DNA of 59,222 nucleotides from an uncultured Collinsella sp. (GTDB lineage: Bacteria; Actinomycetota; Coriobacteriia; Coriobacteriales; Coriobacteriaceae): positions 1 through 59,222 of the forward strand of contig URKM01000008.1 in assembly GCA_900548365.1 (NCBI GenBank), read 5' to 3'. This document shows, one piece after another, positions 1-8,980 of this stretch. The position numbers and the translations under genes were made by a program. Under the pieces are notes generated by a model. That model was not told where the DNA came from. It did no database searches and saw only the letters and a list, made by a program, of their open reading frames with translations. Numbering within the stretch: position 1 is the first letter of the stretch; each line of letters opens with the position of its first letter.

Positions 1-60
1 GCACAGCACAGCACAGCACAGCACAGCACAGCACAGCACAGCACAGCACAGCACAGCACA
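1..60 (+). repeat. (GCACA)12 pentanucleotide tandem repeat inside a coding frame
   Basis: Twelve perfect GCACA units fill the left edge, so the true array is probably longer. Five and three are coprime, so every frame through the array encodes the same cycling pentapeptide (Thr-Ala-Gln-His-Ser) and contains no stop. The frame starting at position 3 reads Lys then FYAVIGNPPYQ of a methyltransferase right after the array. The other two frames hit stops at 80-82 and 166-168. Gain or loss of units not divisible by three would therefore truncate the protein. This is the layout of a phase-variation tract. Confidence 0.93.
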
Positions 61-1079
61 AATTCTATGCGGTTATTGGTAATCCGCCGTACCAGGAATC
101 CTCAGGTGGCGAGAAGAAGGCTGATGCTTCGATCTACAATTTCTTTATGGATTCAAGCTACGAAGTAGCAGAGCGAGCTGAACTCATTACTCCTGCGAGA
201 TTTCTTTTTGACAATGGCAATACGCCCAAAGCTTGGAACCAAAAAATGCTCAATGACAGGCATTTCAAAGTTCTTAGCTATATTGAGGATAGTAGTTTGG
301 TGTTTTCGAATACCGACATCAAGGGTGGCGTTGCCATTACCTATCACGACATAACTCAAACTTATGAGCCAATCGTACACTTCGCCCAGCATACAGAACT
401 TAACACCATTCTTGCAAAGGTTCAGAATTATGGCGAGCCTTCAATAATAGAGGCAATCTACAATCAGAGTAAATTTGATTTATCCGTGCTATACGGTGAT
501 TATCCGCAGCTTAGGGACGAGGTTAGCAGTAAAGGGCGTGAACGGCGTCTAACGAGTGGCTGCTTCAATTTCGCTTGCTTTAAAAGCGAACCAAGTAATA
601 TTCCCGGTGAGCTTCGGATACTCGGAAAAACTGAAAACCAAAGAGCGTGGAAATATCTGGATGGAAAGTATATCGATTCCATCGGCTCTAACTTGATGGG
701 ATTCAAAGTTATTATTCCAGCAAATAACGGTTCGGGCGAATTGGGCGAGACAATCGCCTCCCCGGTTATCGCTGTCCCGGGGGAGGGCTTTACGCAAACC
801 TTTATTAGCTTTGGTAACTACTCGAATAAGAGTGAAGCCGAAGCGATGCTCAAATACCTCAAAACTAAACTATGCAGAACCCTTCTTGGGATACTTAAGA
901 TTACCCAGAATGGCAAGAAGCCAGTTTGGAAATTCGTCCCTCTCCAGGATTTCACCTCTAACTCGGACATTGACTGGCTGCAGTCCGTGGCCGACATCGA
1001 CCGTCAGCTTTACGCAAAGTACGGCCTCAACGAAGAGGAAATCGAGTTCATCGAATCCCACGTGAAGGAGATGAACTAG
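3..1079 (+). CDS. Eco57I-like N6-adenine DNA methyltransferase, C-terminal part (5' end outside window)
   Basis: The frame is open from the window edge, so the ATG at 147 is internal. The first recognisable residues after the repeat-encoded segment are VIGNPPYQ, the motif IV catalytic NPPY of N6-adenine methyltransferases. About 280 residues follow that resemble the target-recognition half of Eco57I-like enzymes. The C-terminus (IDRQLYAKYGLNEEEIEFIE) is typical of how that family ends. The SAM-binding motif I must lie to the left, if present. The body is visibly A/T-richer than the following genes and turns GC-rich near 960, as expected for an exchanged recognition cassette. The stop is 2 nt before the next start. 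By family it would modify host DNA and set the specificity of the downstream restriction genes. Confidence 0.85.
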   Translation, partial: TAQHSTAQHSTAQHSTAQHKFYAVIGNPPYQESSGGEKKADASIYNFFMDSSYEVAERAELITPARFLFDNGNTPKAWNQKMLNDRHFKVLSYIEDSSLVFSNTDIKGGVAITYHDITQTYEPIVHFAQHTELNTILAKVQNYGEPSIIEAIYNQSKFDLSVLYGDYPQLRDEVSSKGRERRLTSGCFNFACFKSEPSNIPGELRILGKTENQRAWKYLDGKYIDSIGSNLMGFKVIIPANNGSGELGETIASPVIAVPGEGFTQTFISFGNYSNKSEAEAMLKYLKTKLCRTLLGILKITQNGKKPVWKFVPLQDFTSNSDIDWLQSVADIDRQLYAKYGLNEEEIEFIESHVKEMN

Positions 1080-1081
1080 CT

Positions 1082-4000
1082 ATGACAAGCATTGACATCT
1101 CTCAGATCATTGAGACCACCGCTCCCGCGGTGCCGCAAATCTATGCCTACACCACGCCCGAGATCGCCCGCCACAACGGCTGGACCAAGATCGGCTACAC
1201 CGAGCAGGACGTGCGCGAACGCATCAAGCAGCAGACGCACACCGCCGACGTTCAGTGGCATCTGGAGTGGAGCGGCAACGCCACGTGGGAGCATCGCGCG
1301 GGCACGTTCCACGACACCGACTTCCACGCCTACCTCGAGAAGCAGGGCGTCGAGCGCGAACCCAAGAAGGAATGGTTCAGGATCAGCGGCGAGGAGTCTC
1401 ACCAGCAGTTCTACCGGTTCCGCGACACCGACGGTGTGTTGGACGCACCCGGCGCCGCCTCTTACACCCTGCGCGACGAGCAGCAGCGCGCCGTGGAGCA
1501 AACGGGAGCCTTCGCCCGCGCCCATTGGGACGAGAGCGGCGCGCACGGCGGCGAATTCCTGTGGAACGCAAAACCGCGCTTCGGCAAGACGCTCACCGCA
1601 TACGACCTGTGCCGCAGCATTGGCGCGCAGAAGGTGCTCATCGTCACCAACCGCCCCGCCATCGCCAACTCCTGGTACGACGACTACGTGAAGTTCGTTG
1701 GGGTAGAGGGCGGCTACCGCTTCATCAGCGGCGTGGACGCCCTGGCCGGCAAGCCCTACTGCCTCAGCCGCGAGGAGTACCTGCGCGCTCTTCGAAACGA
1801 TCCGGAAGGCCCCAAGGGGTTCATCGAGTTCGTGAGCCTACAGGACCTCAAGGGTTCCATCCGATTCGGCGGCGTGTATCAGAAGCTCGACGAGGTGGCC
1901 GACCTCACCTGGGACGTGCTCATCATCGACGAGGCGCACGAGGGCGTGGACACCCTCAAGACAGACGTGGCGTTCGACCACATCAAGCGCCGCTTCACGC
2001 TGCACCTCTCCGGCACGCCCTTCAAGGCCATCGCCAACGAGAAGTTCGCCGAAGATGCCATCTACAACTGGACCTACGCCGACGAGCAGCAGGCCAAGCG
2101 CGATTGGCCCGCCGACTCCGAGCAGCCGAACCCCTACGCAAACCTCCCCAAGCTCAACCTGCTCACCTACCAGATGAGCGACATCGTCGAGCAAGAGGCT
2201 CGCGGTGGCATGGAGATCGACGGCGAGCAGACCGAGTTCGCCTTCGACCTCAACGAGTTCTTCTCGACCAAGCAGAACGGCGGCTTCGTGCATGACGCTG
2301 ACGTGGATAAGTTCCTCGACGCGCTCACCACGCAGGAGAAGTTCCCGTTCTCGACGCCCGATCTGCGCGATGAGCTGTGCCACACGTTCTGGATGCTTGA
2401 CCGGGTCGACTCCGCTCGCGCCCTCGCCAAGAAGTTGCAGGCGCACCCCGTCTTCGGGGACTACGAGGTGGTGCTTGCCGCCGGCGACGGCAGAATCGAT
2501 GCCGACGACGAGAACGAGAAGTCGCTCGACAAGGTGCGCCGCGCGATTAAGGGCCATGACAAAACTATCACTCTCTCGGTCGGTCAGCTGACCACGGGCG
2601 TGACCGTTCCCGAGTGGACCGCCGTGCTTATGCTTTCGAATACTGCGAGTCCAGCACAGTACATGCAGGCGGCTTTCCGCAGCCAGAACCCGTGCCTGTT
2701 CGACCTGGGCGGCGGAAACTACGCGCGCAAGGAGAACGCCTACGTCTTCGACTTCGACCCGGCCCGCACGCTCACCATTTTCGAGCAGTTCGCCAACGAC
2801 CTGTACGGAGAGACAGCGCGCGGCGGCGGCGACGTGGAGACACGCGAGCGCCACATACGCCAGTTGTTGAACTTCTTTCCCGTCTATGGAGAGGACGACG
2901 AGGGGCAGATGGTCGAGCTTGACGCCGAGCAGGTTCTCAGCGTGCCGAGGCGCATCCATGCCCGCGAGGTGGTCAAGCGCGGCTTCATGAGCAACTTCCT
3001 GTTCCAGAACATCGCGAGCGTCTTCCGCGCACCGGCAGAGGTCGTGGAGATCATCCAGCGCTTCGACCCCTACGAGCAGGGCAAGGCGCAGAACGCCGAG
3101 AAGAACAGGGTCGAGATCGATGAGGGCACGGCCAACGAGCTCTCGATCAACGACGAGGGCGAGGTGGAGATTCCCGACGAGCAGGTCGTCGGCAAGGCGG
3201 CGGACATCTTCGGGCCGAAGGTTTACGGCGACATCGCCATCGAATTCTCGAGCCATATGGACGATATCGCGAAGGCCCACGAGGCAGATGACGACGACAG
3301 GGTGATGCTCGACAACCTCAAGGAGGCATTCAAACAGAGCGTGACCGCGCCTTTGGTTCAGGCCGCCAAGGAGAGCTACGGCAGTGAGCTCAAGCCGCGC
3401 CAGCAACAGCAGATCGAGCGCAAGGTCCAGGCAGATGCCGACATTCAACTCAACCGCCAGGTCGGCGACTACCAGATCCAGGCGCGCCGCATCGAGCAGT
3501 CGCGCAAGGACGAGCTCAAGGCGGCGACAAGCGAGACCGAGCGCGCCGAGGTGAACCAACGGCATGACGAGCAGAAGGCCGAGGCGTTCCAGGCGCTCGC
3601 CCAGAAGCTCGAGGACTCCCGCGAGGAGCTCGTGCAGAGCGCCGGCGAGACCGTGGTGCGCGAGGTGGAGACGGCGAAGAAGGAGGAAGAGAAACAGGGC
3701 ATCGAGGACAAGGTGCGCGCCCATCTGCGTGGCTTCTCTCGCACCATCCCGTCGTTCCTCATGGCTTACGGTGAAGAGGGTACGACGCTCGCAAACTTCG
3801 ACACCGTGATCCCCGCCAACGTCTTCCTGGACGTCACGAGCATCACCGTTGACGAGTTCCGCTTTTTGCGCGACGGCGGCGACTACACCGATGGCGAGAC
3901 CGGCGAGGTTAAGCACTTCGTCGGGCACCTCTTCGACGAGGTGGTGTTCAACGACTCCGTGAGCGAGTTCATCAAGCTGCGCGAGCGCCTGGCTAACTAC

Positions 4001-4465
4001 TTCGACGAGTCCCAGACGGAAGACATCTTCGACTACGTGCCGCCCCAGAAGACCAACCAGATCTTCACGCCGCGCAACGTCGTGATCGAGATGGTGGACC
4101 TCTTCGAGAAGGAGAACCCGGGCTGCTTCGACGACCCGAGCCATACCTTCGCTGACCTGTACATGAAGTCGGGCCTCTACATCACCGAGATCATCAAGCG
4201 CCTGTACCGAAGCGAGGGCATGAAGGCCGCCTTCCTGGATGACCGCGAGCGCTTGGACCATATCTTGGAGCACCAGGTGTTCGGCATCGCGCCCACCGAA
4301 ATCATCTACGAGATCGCTACCCACTTCATCCTGGGTTTCCACGACGAGGTCGGCCAGGGATGCGACTCGAACTTCGAGCTTGCGGACTCCGCAGAGCTTG
4401 CCAAGGAGGGTACGCTGGACGCATACGTCGAGCGCGTCTTCGGACCCAAGCTGGGCGAGGTGTAG
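1082..4465 (+). CDS. GIY-YIG nuclease - SF2 helicase - half adenine-methyltransferase fusion protein
   Basis: This 1127-residue protein appears to be the restriction/translocase subunit. Residues ~20-50 carry a GIY-YIG/T5orf172-like signature (IYAYT then WTKIGYT with RERI). An SF2 motor follows: Walker A PRFGKT (~165-170), DEAH (283-286) and LSGTPF (motif III). Residues ~700-880 are charged and probably coiled coil. The last ~140 residues look like the N-terminal half of an adenine methyltransferase: QIFTPRNVV (motif X, ~990) and FADLYMKSGLYI (variant motif I, ~1023). The protein stops just where NPPY would be expected. That missing half is what the preceding gene encodes. A degenerate recognition domain rather than a split enzyme is the alternative. 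AAGGAG lies 11 nt upstream of the ATG. Confidence 0.8.
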   Translation: MTSIDISQIIETTAPAVPQIYAYTTPEIARHNGWTKIGYTEQDVRERIKQQTHTADVQWHLEWSGNATWEHRAGTFHDTDFHAYLEKQGVEREPKKEWFRISGEESHQQFYRFRDTDGVLDAPGAASYTLRDEQQRAVEQTGAFARAHWDESGAHGGEFLWNAKPRFGKTLTAYDLCRSIGAQKVLIVTNRPAIANSWYDDYVKFVGVEGGYRFISGVDALAGKPYCLSREEYLRALRNDPEGPKGFIEFVSLQDLKGSIRFGGVYQKLDEVADLTWDVLIIDEAHEGVDTLKTDVAFDHIKRRFTLHLSGTPFKAIANEKFAEDAIYNWTYADEQQAKRDWPADSEQPNPYANLPKLNLLTYQMSDIVEQEARGGMEIDGEQTEFAFDLNEFFSTKQNGGFVHDADVDKFLDALTTQEKFPFSTPDLRDELCHTFWMLDRVDSARALAKKLQAHPVFGDYEVVLAAGDGRIDADDENEKSLDKVRRAIKGHDKTITLSVGQLTTGVTVPEWTAVLMLSNTASPAQYMQAAFRSQNPCLFDLGGGNYARKENAYVFDFDPARTLTIFEQFANDLYGETARGGGDVETRERHIRQLLNFFPVYGEDDEGQMVELDAEQVLSVPRRIHAREVVKRGFMSNFLFQNIASVFRAPAEVVEIIQRFDPYEQGKAQNAEKNRVEIDEGTANELSINDEGEVEIPDEQVVGKAADIFGPKVYGDIAIEFSSHMDDIAKAHEADDDDRVMLDNLKEAFKQSVTAPLVQAAKESYGSELKPRQQQQIERKVQADADIQLNRQVGDYQIQARRIEQSRKDELKAATSETERAEVNQRHDEQKAEAFQALAQKLEDSREELVQSAGETVVREVETAKKEEEKQGIEDKVRAHLRGFSRTIPSFLMAYGEEGTTLANFDTVIPANVFLDVTSITVDEFRFLRDGGDYTDGETGEVKHFVGHLFDEVVFNDSVSEFIKLRERLANYFDESQTEDIFDYVPPQKTNQIFTPRNVVIEMVDLFEKENPGCFDDPSHTFADLYMKSGLYITEIIKRLYRSEGMKAAFLDDRERLDHILEHQVFGIAPTEIIYEIATHFILGFHDEVGQGCDSNFELADSAELAKEGTLDAYVERVFGPKLGEV

Positions 4466-4468
4466 CAC

Positions 4469-5782
4469 GTGGCGGAAGTAATCGACAGCCGACGGGACGT
4501 GCGTGCGCAGGTGGCGCGCGAGGCGGCGGACACCGTGCGGCGCGACGGCGTCGAGTTGTGCGCCCGCCTGGTCTTCCGTGCCTCACGCAGCGAGCTGAGG
4601 CGTGCGGGGATCACCACGCCCGCCGCGCTCTACGACGAGCTGAAGCAGGTCTTCTGGAACGCCGACGATGGCGTTACCCTGGGTGACCACCTCTCCGTCG
4701 GATTCGGCAAGGTCGACCGACGACGCCAGGTGCGCGCCTTCGCCGAGCGCCATGCGGACGAGCCCAGGAACGTCACAGCGAAAGCCTACGAGCGCGAATA
4801 CGGCTTCAGCGCCGGCATTGCCGCGATATGGCTCGACCTGTTCGCCGAGCCCGCAGACGCCAGCGTCTCGGAGTGGCTTGGCGTCAGGACCGCCGAGCAC
4901 TCAACCTATGCCGTCGCCGTCCGCGCAGATGCGCCCGAGACAAGCGGCGCCGAACGAGAGGCGCCTACCCTCGAGAGCTTCCTCGGCCGGGAGCTTGCCG
5001 GCCGCATCTGCGACGAAGGTCTTGTGCGTCGGCGCTTCGCCTTCGAGTTTCCCGACGAGCAGCCCGAAGCGCTTGACCGTGGCATCGAGGGCGCAGGCTA
5101 CTACGAGGACCGCGGCTTGTTCTTCCGAGAAGGGGGCACCCCGAGCGACCACTTCACGCGGCTATTGGCCGAGCATTCGTCCTTCGCGAAGGGCGACACC
5201 GGCTTCGAGAACGCCGTGTGGCAGCATCCCGCCTTCCGCCACGTGCTGCGCCAGGCGCTTTCGGACCACCGTGTGCTTCTCTACGAGGGCGATAGCTATA
5301 TTTCGTTCACGCGACTGCACAACGTGTTGGGCGCACGCATGGCGGACATCGAGTCGTACGCGCCCGCGGTGAGCATGGACGCGCACGAGGGCGAGCCCTT
5401 TACCGTGGCAAGTCTGCGCGCGGGCGGTGCCGCATCTCATCCGTTGTACGGTCTGGACATGCCCGACGACTTCTACGAGGGGCTGCTCGACGCGGGAGGG
5501 CTCCTGCGCAGCTGCACGCTCGCTGGAACCAAGGTGTTCGTCGCCGGCGGCGAGGGACGGCTCTCGGCAGCCGACCTCATCGAGTGGATCGTTTCCCAGA
5601 ATGAGGGGATCGAGCGTGACGATCTGCCAAGGCTGCTAGCGAGCGATTTGGGCATCACGTGTCCCATGCCGCTCCTGACAACGACCATATACAACTCCGA
5701 CGTCTACTACGACGACATTGGGGACGCATACTACTCATCCATGGAGGCATGGAAGAAGGAGGCACGAAATGAACTTGCTTGA
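4469..5782 (+). CDS. unknown protein of the defence operon
   Basis: I do not recognise this 437-residue protein. It starts at a GTG 3 nt after the helicase stop and overlaps the next gene by 14 nt, so translational coupling is likely. It is acidic and soluble, with no signal peptide or membrane segment. The N-terminal third is Arg/Ala/Glu-rich and helical (ELRRAGITTPAALYDELKQV). The middle has aromatic-rich segments (LLYEGDSYISFTRLHNVLGA), and the C-terminus is Tyr-rich (YYDDIGDAYYSS). Its fixed place between the helicase-nuclease and ParB-like genes suggests a specificity, adaptor or effector subunit, but the sequence does not show which. Confidence 0.75.
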   Translation: MAEVIDSRRDVRAQVAREAADTVRRDGVELCARLVFRASRSELRRAGITTPAALYDELKQVFWNADDGVTLGDHLSVGFGKVDRRRQVRAFAERHADEPRNVTAKAYEREYGFSAGIAAIWLDLFAEPADASVSEWLGVRTAEHSTYAVAVRADAPETSGAEREAPTLESFLGRELAGRICDEGLVRRRFAFEFPDEQPEALDRGIEGAGYYEDRGLFFREGGTPSDHFTRLLAEHSSFAKGDTGFENAVWQHPAFRHVLRQALSDHRVLLYEGDSYISFTRLHNVLGARMADIESYAPAVSMDAHEGEPFTVASLRAGGAASHPLYGLDMPDDFYEGLLDAGGLLRSCTLAGTKVFVAGGEGRLSAADLIEWIVSQNEGIERDDLPRLLASDLGITCPMPLLTTTIYNSDVYYDDIGDAYYSSMEAWKKEARNELA

Positions 5783-6980
5783 GGAAGGGATCGCGACAGG
5801 CAACGTCCTGCCGACGGGTCGCAAGGAGAAGCACTCCATCGACAACGTGACGCGCGACTTCGACATCTACCGCATCAAGTGCGACCTTCTGTTCTACAAC
5901 GACCAGAACGACCGCATCGCCACGTGGGTGAGCGAGTACAACTCGGCGCAGGGCGCGGACCTGCTCGCCCTCGGTCGCGACGAGTACAACGACATCATTG
6001 AGGACTTCATCGTCGAGAGCAACCAGGCGGCGCTCAAGAAAACCGAGAAGAGCATCGCCCTTCGCGGCCAGCTGAGGCCGGGTATCGTGCTCAACGACGG
6101 ACGCGTCATCGACGGCAACCGACGCCTGACCTGCGTCCGCCGCCTTGCGAGGGCGAACAACGAAGCGGGTTGGTTCGAGGCCGCCATTCTCGACGACGCC
6201 ACAGGCAGCGACCCCAAGCGCATCAAGCTGCTCGAGCTCGCCATTCAAATCGGCGAAGAGGAGAAGGTGGCGTACGACCCCGTCGACCGCCTCGTCGGCG
6301 TATACCGCGACGTAGTGAAGAACCACCTCATCACCCCCGCAGAGTACGGCAACGCAACAGGCATGACAGAGGCCGAGGTCAAAAAGCTCGTCGACCGCGC
6401 CCAGTTCATGGAGGAGTTCCTCGAATTCTGCCAGGCCCCCGAGCAGTACCACCTCGCCCGCGCCCTCAAAGTCGACGGCCCCTTGGGCGAGTTCAACCGC
6501 GTGCTGAAGAAGTACGAGAACAGGCGCGACAAGCAGCTCGTCAAACGGCTCATGTTCGCCAACATGGTGGTGCAGCCCGAGGGCGACATCACCCGATACG
6601 TCAGAGACTTCGGCGACGTAGCGGGCACGGACGCGGAGGCCGACTTTAAGGCCGCCGAGCAGCAGGCCATGTCCGAGCTCCTCGAGAAGATGGGCCCCGA
6701 CGCCCTCACGCGCGAGAAGGTGAGCGAGCTGCGCTCGGATGCCAATCTCGTCAATAGTTTCCAGCGCGCAGGCGACCGCGCAAGGGAGACCGTGCGACGC
6801 GTCAAGCTCATGGACACGCCCGCCAAGAAATCCGCCGACTGCCTGTCCGAGCTTGAGAAGATTCTTCCCGAGATGCTCGACGTGCTGGGGCCCGACGAGC
6901 TCGAGAAGGTGCGCTGCAACCTCGTGGCGGTGGCCGACAAGGTGGAAGAACTGATTGGTGAGATCGATGAGCGCGCCTAG
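5769..6980 (+). CDS. ParB/Srx-like N-terminal domain protein
   Basis: The chosen ATG (GGAAGAAGGAGG just upstream) gives 403 residues; a start at 5718 is possible but lies deep in the previous gene. Residues ~85-110 read QLRPGIVLNDGRVIDGNRRL, the GxxxIDGNRRL signature of ParB/sulfiredoxin-like domains, which in known members bind or hydrolyse nucleotides (CTP or ATP). The segment EYGNATGMTEAEVKKLVDRA may be a helix-turn-helix. The C-terminal half is helical and charged. There is no ParA partner nearby and the gene sits in a restriction-like operon, so a role as DNA clamp or nucleotide switch for the neighbouring helicases fits better than plasmid partition. That role is inference. Confidence 0.78.
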   Translation: MNLLEEGIATGNVLPTGRKEKHSIDNVTRDFDIYRIKCDLLFYNDQNDRIATWVSEYNSAQGADLLALGRDEYNDIIEDFIVESNQAALKKTEKSIALRGQLRPGIVLNDGRVIDGNRRLTCVRRLARANNEAGWFEAAILDDATGSDPKRIKLLELAIQIGEEEKVAYDPVDRLVGVYRDVVKNHLITPAEYGNATGMTEAEVKKLVDRAQFMEEFLEFCQAPEQYHLARALKVDGPLGEFNRVLKKYENRRDKQLVKRLMFANMVVQPEGDITRYVRDFGDVAGTDAEADFKAAEQQAMSELLEKMGPDALTREKVSELRSDANLVNSFQRAGDRARETVRRVKLMDTPAKKSADCLSELEKILPEMLDVLGPDELEKVRCNLVAVADKVEELIGEIDERA

Positions 6981-8910
6981 AGCCGTCGTCTGCTACGACG
7001 AGGCACGGCCAGGCATGTACCTGTGTATCGAGGGGCAGGATGTCGTCACGTTCATGGCCTCGGCCGCATGGCGCGCCTGGTTGTATTACCCGGCAAGCGC
7101 TGTTGACGGTACCGACGGCGACCGCATTCTGCTCGACGGCGACATGGGCCTTCGCGAGTGCCAGGACATGCTCGAGGCGATCATGGAGGCCGACGGCCAC
7201 GGCGTCGATATCGCGGTGGACCCGAGCTTCGACGCCTTCGTGAACGCTGGCGAGACCTATATCCGCGAACGCTCCGAAGTGGGATTGGCCATCAAGGCGC
7301 AGACCGCCGAGGGCATCGCCGACGACCCCCAGTTGGGTCCGCGCTTCCGGGGGTTCCGCGACGTGGTGAACGCCTCGATGGTGCGCCCCCTGCGCGACCG
7401 ACAGATGCTTGACGCCTTCTTCATGGCGACGGTTGGGCGCGCAGCGGACTTCTCGGTGCCCGGAGCCGGCAAGACCGCGACGGTGCTCGGCGTGTTCGCC
7501 TACCTGCGCCACTTGGGTCTCGCGCGCCGCATCGTGGTGGTTTGCCCCAAGAACGGCTTCGAGTCGTGGGAGAAGGAATGGGTCGCCACCTTCGGGGAGA
7601 AGCTGCCGCTGCGCTGCTTCTCGCTGGGGGACCCCGCCATAGCGGCAATGTCGACCGAGCGCAGGCGCAACGCGCTATCGCTCGACAGCGGCACATGCAA
7701 CCTGTTCACGTTCAACTACGAGTCGCTCTCGGGCTATGTGCGAGAGCTGCATTCCATCATCCCCGACCAGACCCTACTCGTGTTTGACGAAGTGCACCGG
7801 GTGAAAGCCATCGGTGGCAGGCGTGCGGAAGCCGCACTCGAGGCGGCCGACGGCGCTAAGTTTGTGATCGCCCTTACGGGAACGCCCATCCCGAACACTT
7901 ACCAGGACATCTACAACCTGCTGCACATCCTGTATCCAGAGGACTACGACACGTTCTTCGGCTACGAGCCGGGCGAGCTCCGTGCCCCCGATGCGGACCT
8001 CCAGGCAAGTCTCAACGACAGCCTGGCGCCCTTCTTCTGCCGGACGAACAAAGACGAGCTCGGCGTGCCGCGCCCGGAGCCCGACGAGATCGTGGAGGTC
8101 GAGGCGACGCCCGACGAGGACACGCTGTTGCGCGTCCTGTACGCGTCTTGTCCCAACGCGCTCGCGAGGATCATACGCACCCTGCAGCTCGAGAGCGATC
8201 CCGAGATGCTCTGCTCTGCAGTGGACCCAGGCGACCTCGAGTACGTGCTCGACCAGGTCGGCGACGACTACTCGGACATCGACTACGTCGACTTCTCACA
8301 GACGTTCTACGAGGCCATCGAGCGAAGCCGCCCGAGCTCGAAGCTCGTGGCGTGCGAGCGGCTCGTGGAACGCATCGTCGCCGAGGGCCGCCCCGTCATC
8401 GTCTGGTGCATCTTCGTCCGCAGCATCAAAAATCTCCGCCGCGACCTCGCCGCCATGGGGATTCCGGCAGAGGCGATTTACGGCGTCACGCCGCAGGAGG
8501 AGCGACGCGAGATTCTGGACGACTTCCGTGCGGGACGCTTCAGGGTACTCGTGACCAACCCGCAGACGCTCGCCGAGTCGGTCTCTCTGCACAGCGTTTG
8601 CCATGACGCGGTGTATTTTGAGTATAGCTACAACCTGGTGCACCTTCTGCAGTCGAAAGACCGCATACACCGCCTGGGCCTGCCTGACGACCAGAAGACG
8701 CGCTACTACTTCATGCGCGAGAAGTTCATGCGCGACGGCAGGGAGCTATCCCTCGACGCGGTGATCTACGACCGCTTGAAGGAGAAGGAGCAGACGATGC
8801 TCGACGCCATCGACCGCGGCTGCCTCGAGAACGGCTACCTCGATGATGAGGACCTGCGCATCATCTTCGAACGTCTGCTGGGAGAAGATGCCAAGGGCCT
8901 GGAATTCTAA
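6967..8910 (+). CDS. SNF2-family SF2 helicase/translocase
   Basis: A DNA-dependent ATPase of SNF2 type, 648 residues from the ATG at 6967 (TTG 6955 and GTG 6958 are alternatives). Visible motifs are DFSVPGAGKTATVLG (Walker A), VVVCPKNGFESWEKEW (motif Ia), LLVFDEVHRVK (motif II, DEVH), ALTGTPIPN (motif III), VIVWCIFVRSIKNLRRDL (motif IV), LVTNPQTLAESVSLH (motif V) and LLQSKDRIHRLG (motif VI). There are no extra nuclease residues, so it is probably a remodeller or translocase. It overlaps the ParB-like gene by 14 nt, the same overlap as the upstream pair. Two helicases of different families in one operon is typical of multi-gene anti-phage systems. Confidence 0.88.
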   Translation: MSAPRAVVCYDEARPGMYLCIEGQDVVTFMASAAWRAWLYYPASAVDGTDGDRILLDGDMGLRECQDMLEAIMEADGHGVDIAVDPSFDAFVNAGETYIRERSEVGLAIKAQTAEGIADDPQLGPRFRGFRDVVNASMVRPLRDRQMLDAFFMATVGRAADFSVPGAGKTATVLGVFAYLRHLGLARRIVVVCPKNGFESWEKEWVATFGEKLPLRCFSLGDPAIAAMSTERRRNALSLDSGTCNLFTFNYESLSGYVRELHSIIPDQTLLVFDEVHRVKAIGGRRAEAALEAADGAKFVIALTGTPIPNTYQDIYNLLHILYPEDYDTFFGYEPGELRAPDADLQASLNDSLAPFFCRTNKDELGVPRPEPDEIVEVEATPDEDTLLRVLYASCPNALARIIRTLQLESDPEMLCSAVDPGDLEYVLDQVGDDYSDIDYVDFSQTFYEAIERSRPSSKLVACERLVERIVAEGRPVIVWCIFVRSIKNLRRDLAAMGIPAEAIYGVTPQEERREILDDFRAGRFRVLVTNPQTLAESVSLHSVCHDAVYFEYSYNLVHLLQSKDRIHRLGLPDDQKTRYYFMREKFMRDGRELSLDAVIYDRLKEKEQTMLDAIDRGCLENGYLDDEDLRIIFERLLGEDAKGLEF

Positions 8911-8980
8911 AGGCAAGTTGGCACGCAAGACGCTAATCGTTTACAACGTCGTACTGAGCAAAATCGGATTGGGTGAATCG

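Noticed and set aside
1..60. pure sequencing or assembly artefact
   Set aside because: Not fully excluded because it touches the window edge, but the array joins the methyltransferase frame at a precise family landmark, which an artefact would not be expected to do.
1838..4468. 876-codon open frame on the minus strand
   Set aside because: It is the exact antisense of the GIY-YIG/helicase gene, whose GC-rich third positions keep the reverse frame open. The predicted protein is Leu/Val/Glu/Asp-rich with no motif.
5769..6980. plasmid partition protein ParB
   Set aside because: No ParA gene, no parS-like repeats and no replication gene are nearby; only the ParB/Srx-like domain is shared.
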